Of a stretch of DNA of 60,754 nt, positions 60,623 to 60,754 are shown in pieces. This DNA is from Megasphaera elsdenii (lineage in GTDB: Bacteria > Bacillota > Negativicutes > Veillonellales > Megasphaeraceae). Positions within the stretch are counted from its first letter, which is position 1, and each line of letters opens with the position of its first letter. The notes beneath the pieces were generated by a model. It did no database searches and was not told where the DNA came from. It was given only the letters and a program-made list of their open reading frames with translations. Both the position numbers and the translations under genes were made by a program. The stretch covers positions 1-60,754 of the forward strand of contig NZ_JAJBQV010000014.1 of NCBI RefSeq assembly GCF_020539865.1. The letters are read 5' to 3'.

Positions 60623-60754
60623 ATGCTAAACAAAATCAACCACATAAAGTATACCAAAACTTACACTCCAAGGCAACTCGTTTTGCCATTGGATTATGGC
60701 ATTTCACTAGAACAAGATCGGTTGGTTTGTATCGTAGATGCATTATTGGAAAGG
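60623..60754 (+). CDS. Transposase, IS1182-like, 5' part only
   Basis: Forty-four codons are seen before the window ends. The residues YTPRQLVLPLDYGISLEQD and onward fit the start of IS1182-family transposases, which begin with a YNPxQLxLPLDL-like stretch followed by a short helix (LVCIVDALLE). The DDE catalytic domain is outside the window. The family call rests on this short region only. Confidence 0.65.
   Translation, partial: MLNKINHIKYTKTYTPRQLVLPLDYGISLEQDRLVCIVDALLER

Overview
The window reads as a chromosomal segment of a Negativicutes bacterium, most likely Megasphaera or a close relative in the Veillonellaceae. This is inferred from gene content and order, roughly 50-55% GC, the mix of Firmicutes-type regulation (T-boxes, a SAM-I riboswitch, a CggR-type repressor, a PyrR-like attenuator, an ARG box) and a zinc-free long S14 in the S10 operon. 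No taxonomic search was possible.

Layout. (1) 1-2.4 kb: an AAA+ ATPase fused to a nuclease-like domain, preceded by a perfect 54-bp palindrome, converging on an XpaC/TM2 membrane protein. (2) 2.6-8.5 kb, minus strand: glycolysis genes gap, gpmI, cggR, pgk, tpiA, with the repressor gene in an unusual place. (3) 8.6-12 kb: ydcF, the tmRNA gene ssrA, and an isoleucine-type T-box leader in front of an MFS transporter gene that carries a one-base frameshift. (4) 12-15.9 kb, minus strand: a tryptophan-specifier T-box leader followed by an ECF transporter cassette whose TrpP-like substrate subunit is fused to its second ATPase, ending in a GDSL hydrolase. (5) 15.9-19 kb: two divergent metQ-type lipoprotein genes, one under a SAM-I riboswitch, then metF. 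(6) 19-26 kb: an ornithine decarboxylase and argC-argJ-like-argB-argD behind a near-consensus promoter and ARG box; the argJ-like gene is short and lacks the catalytic threonine. (7) 26-37 kb: an LD-carboxypeptidase with an unclear start, then pyrimidine genes in two groups, pyrB-pyrC-carA-carB behind a PyrR-like leader and pyrF-pyrE-membrane protein behind its own promoter. (8) 37-40 kb: an epimerase, an HD-domain protein, a Nudix hydrolase and a DUF3783 protein. (9) 40-60 kb, minus strand: a long ribosomal block running L7Ae-like, rpsL, rpsG, fusA, tuf, then rpsJ to rplQ including secY, adk, map, infA and rpoA. (10) The right edge holds the first 44 codons of an IS1182-like transposase.

How the parts fit. 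Most of the window is core metabolism and translation, and the informative parts are the control regions. Amino acid supply is watched by four kinds of RNA or DNA sensors (Ile T-box, Trp T-box, SAM-I, ARG box). The intergenic spaces are filled with at least three interspersed repeat families: hairpins with a GGCTGTCGCA stem that often bound a longer unit of about 150 bp, short palindromes with a CACGTG core, and heptamer runs related to GCTAACT. Many of the hairpins sit just after genes and probably act as terminators. The transposase at the right edge begins where one of these composite repeats breaks off, which links the repeats to a possible source element.
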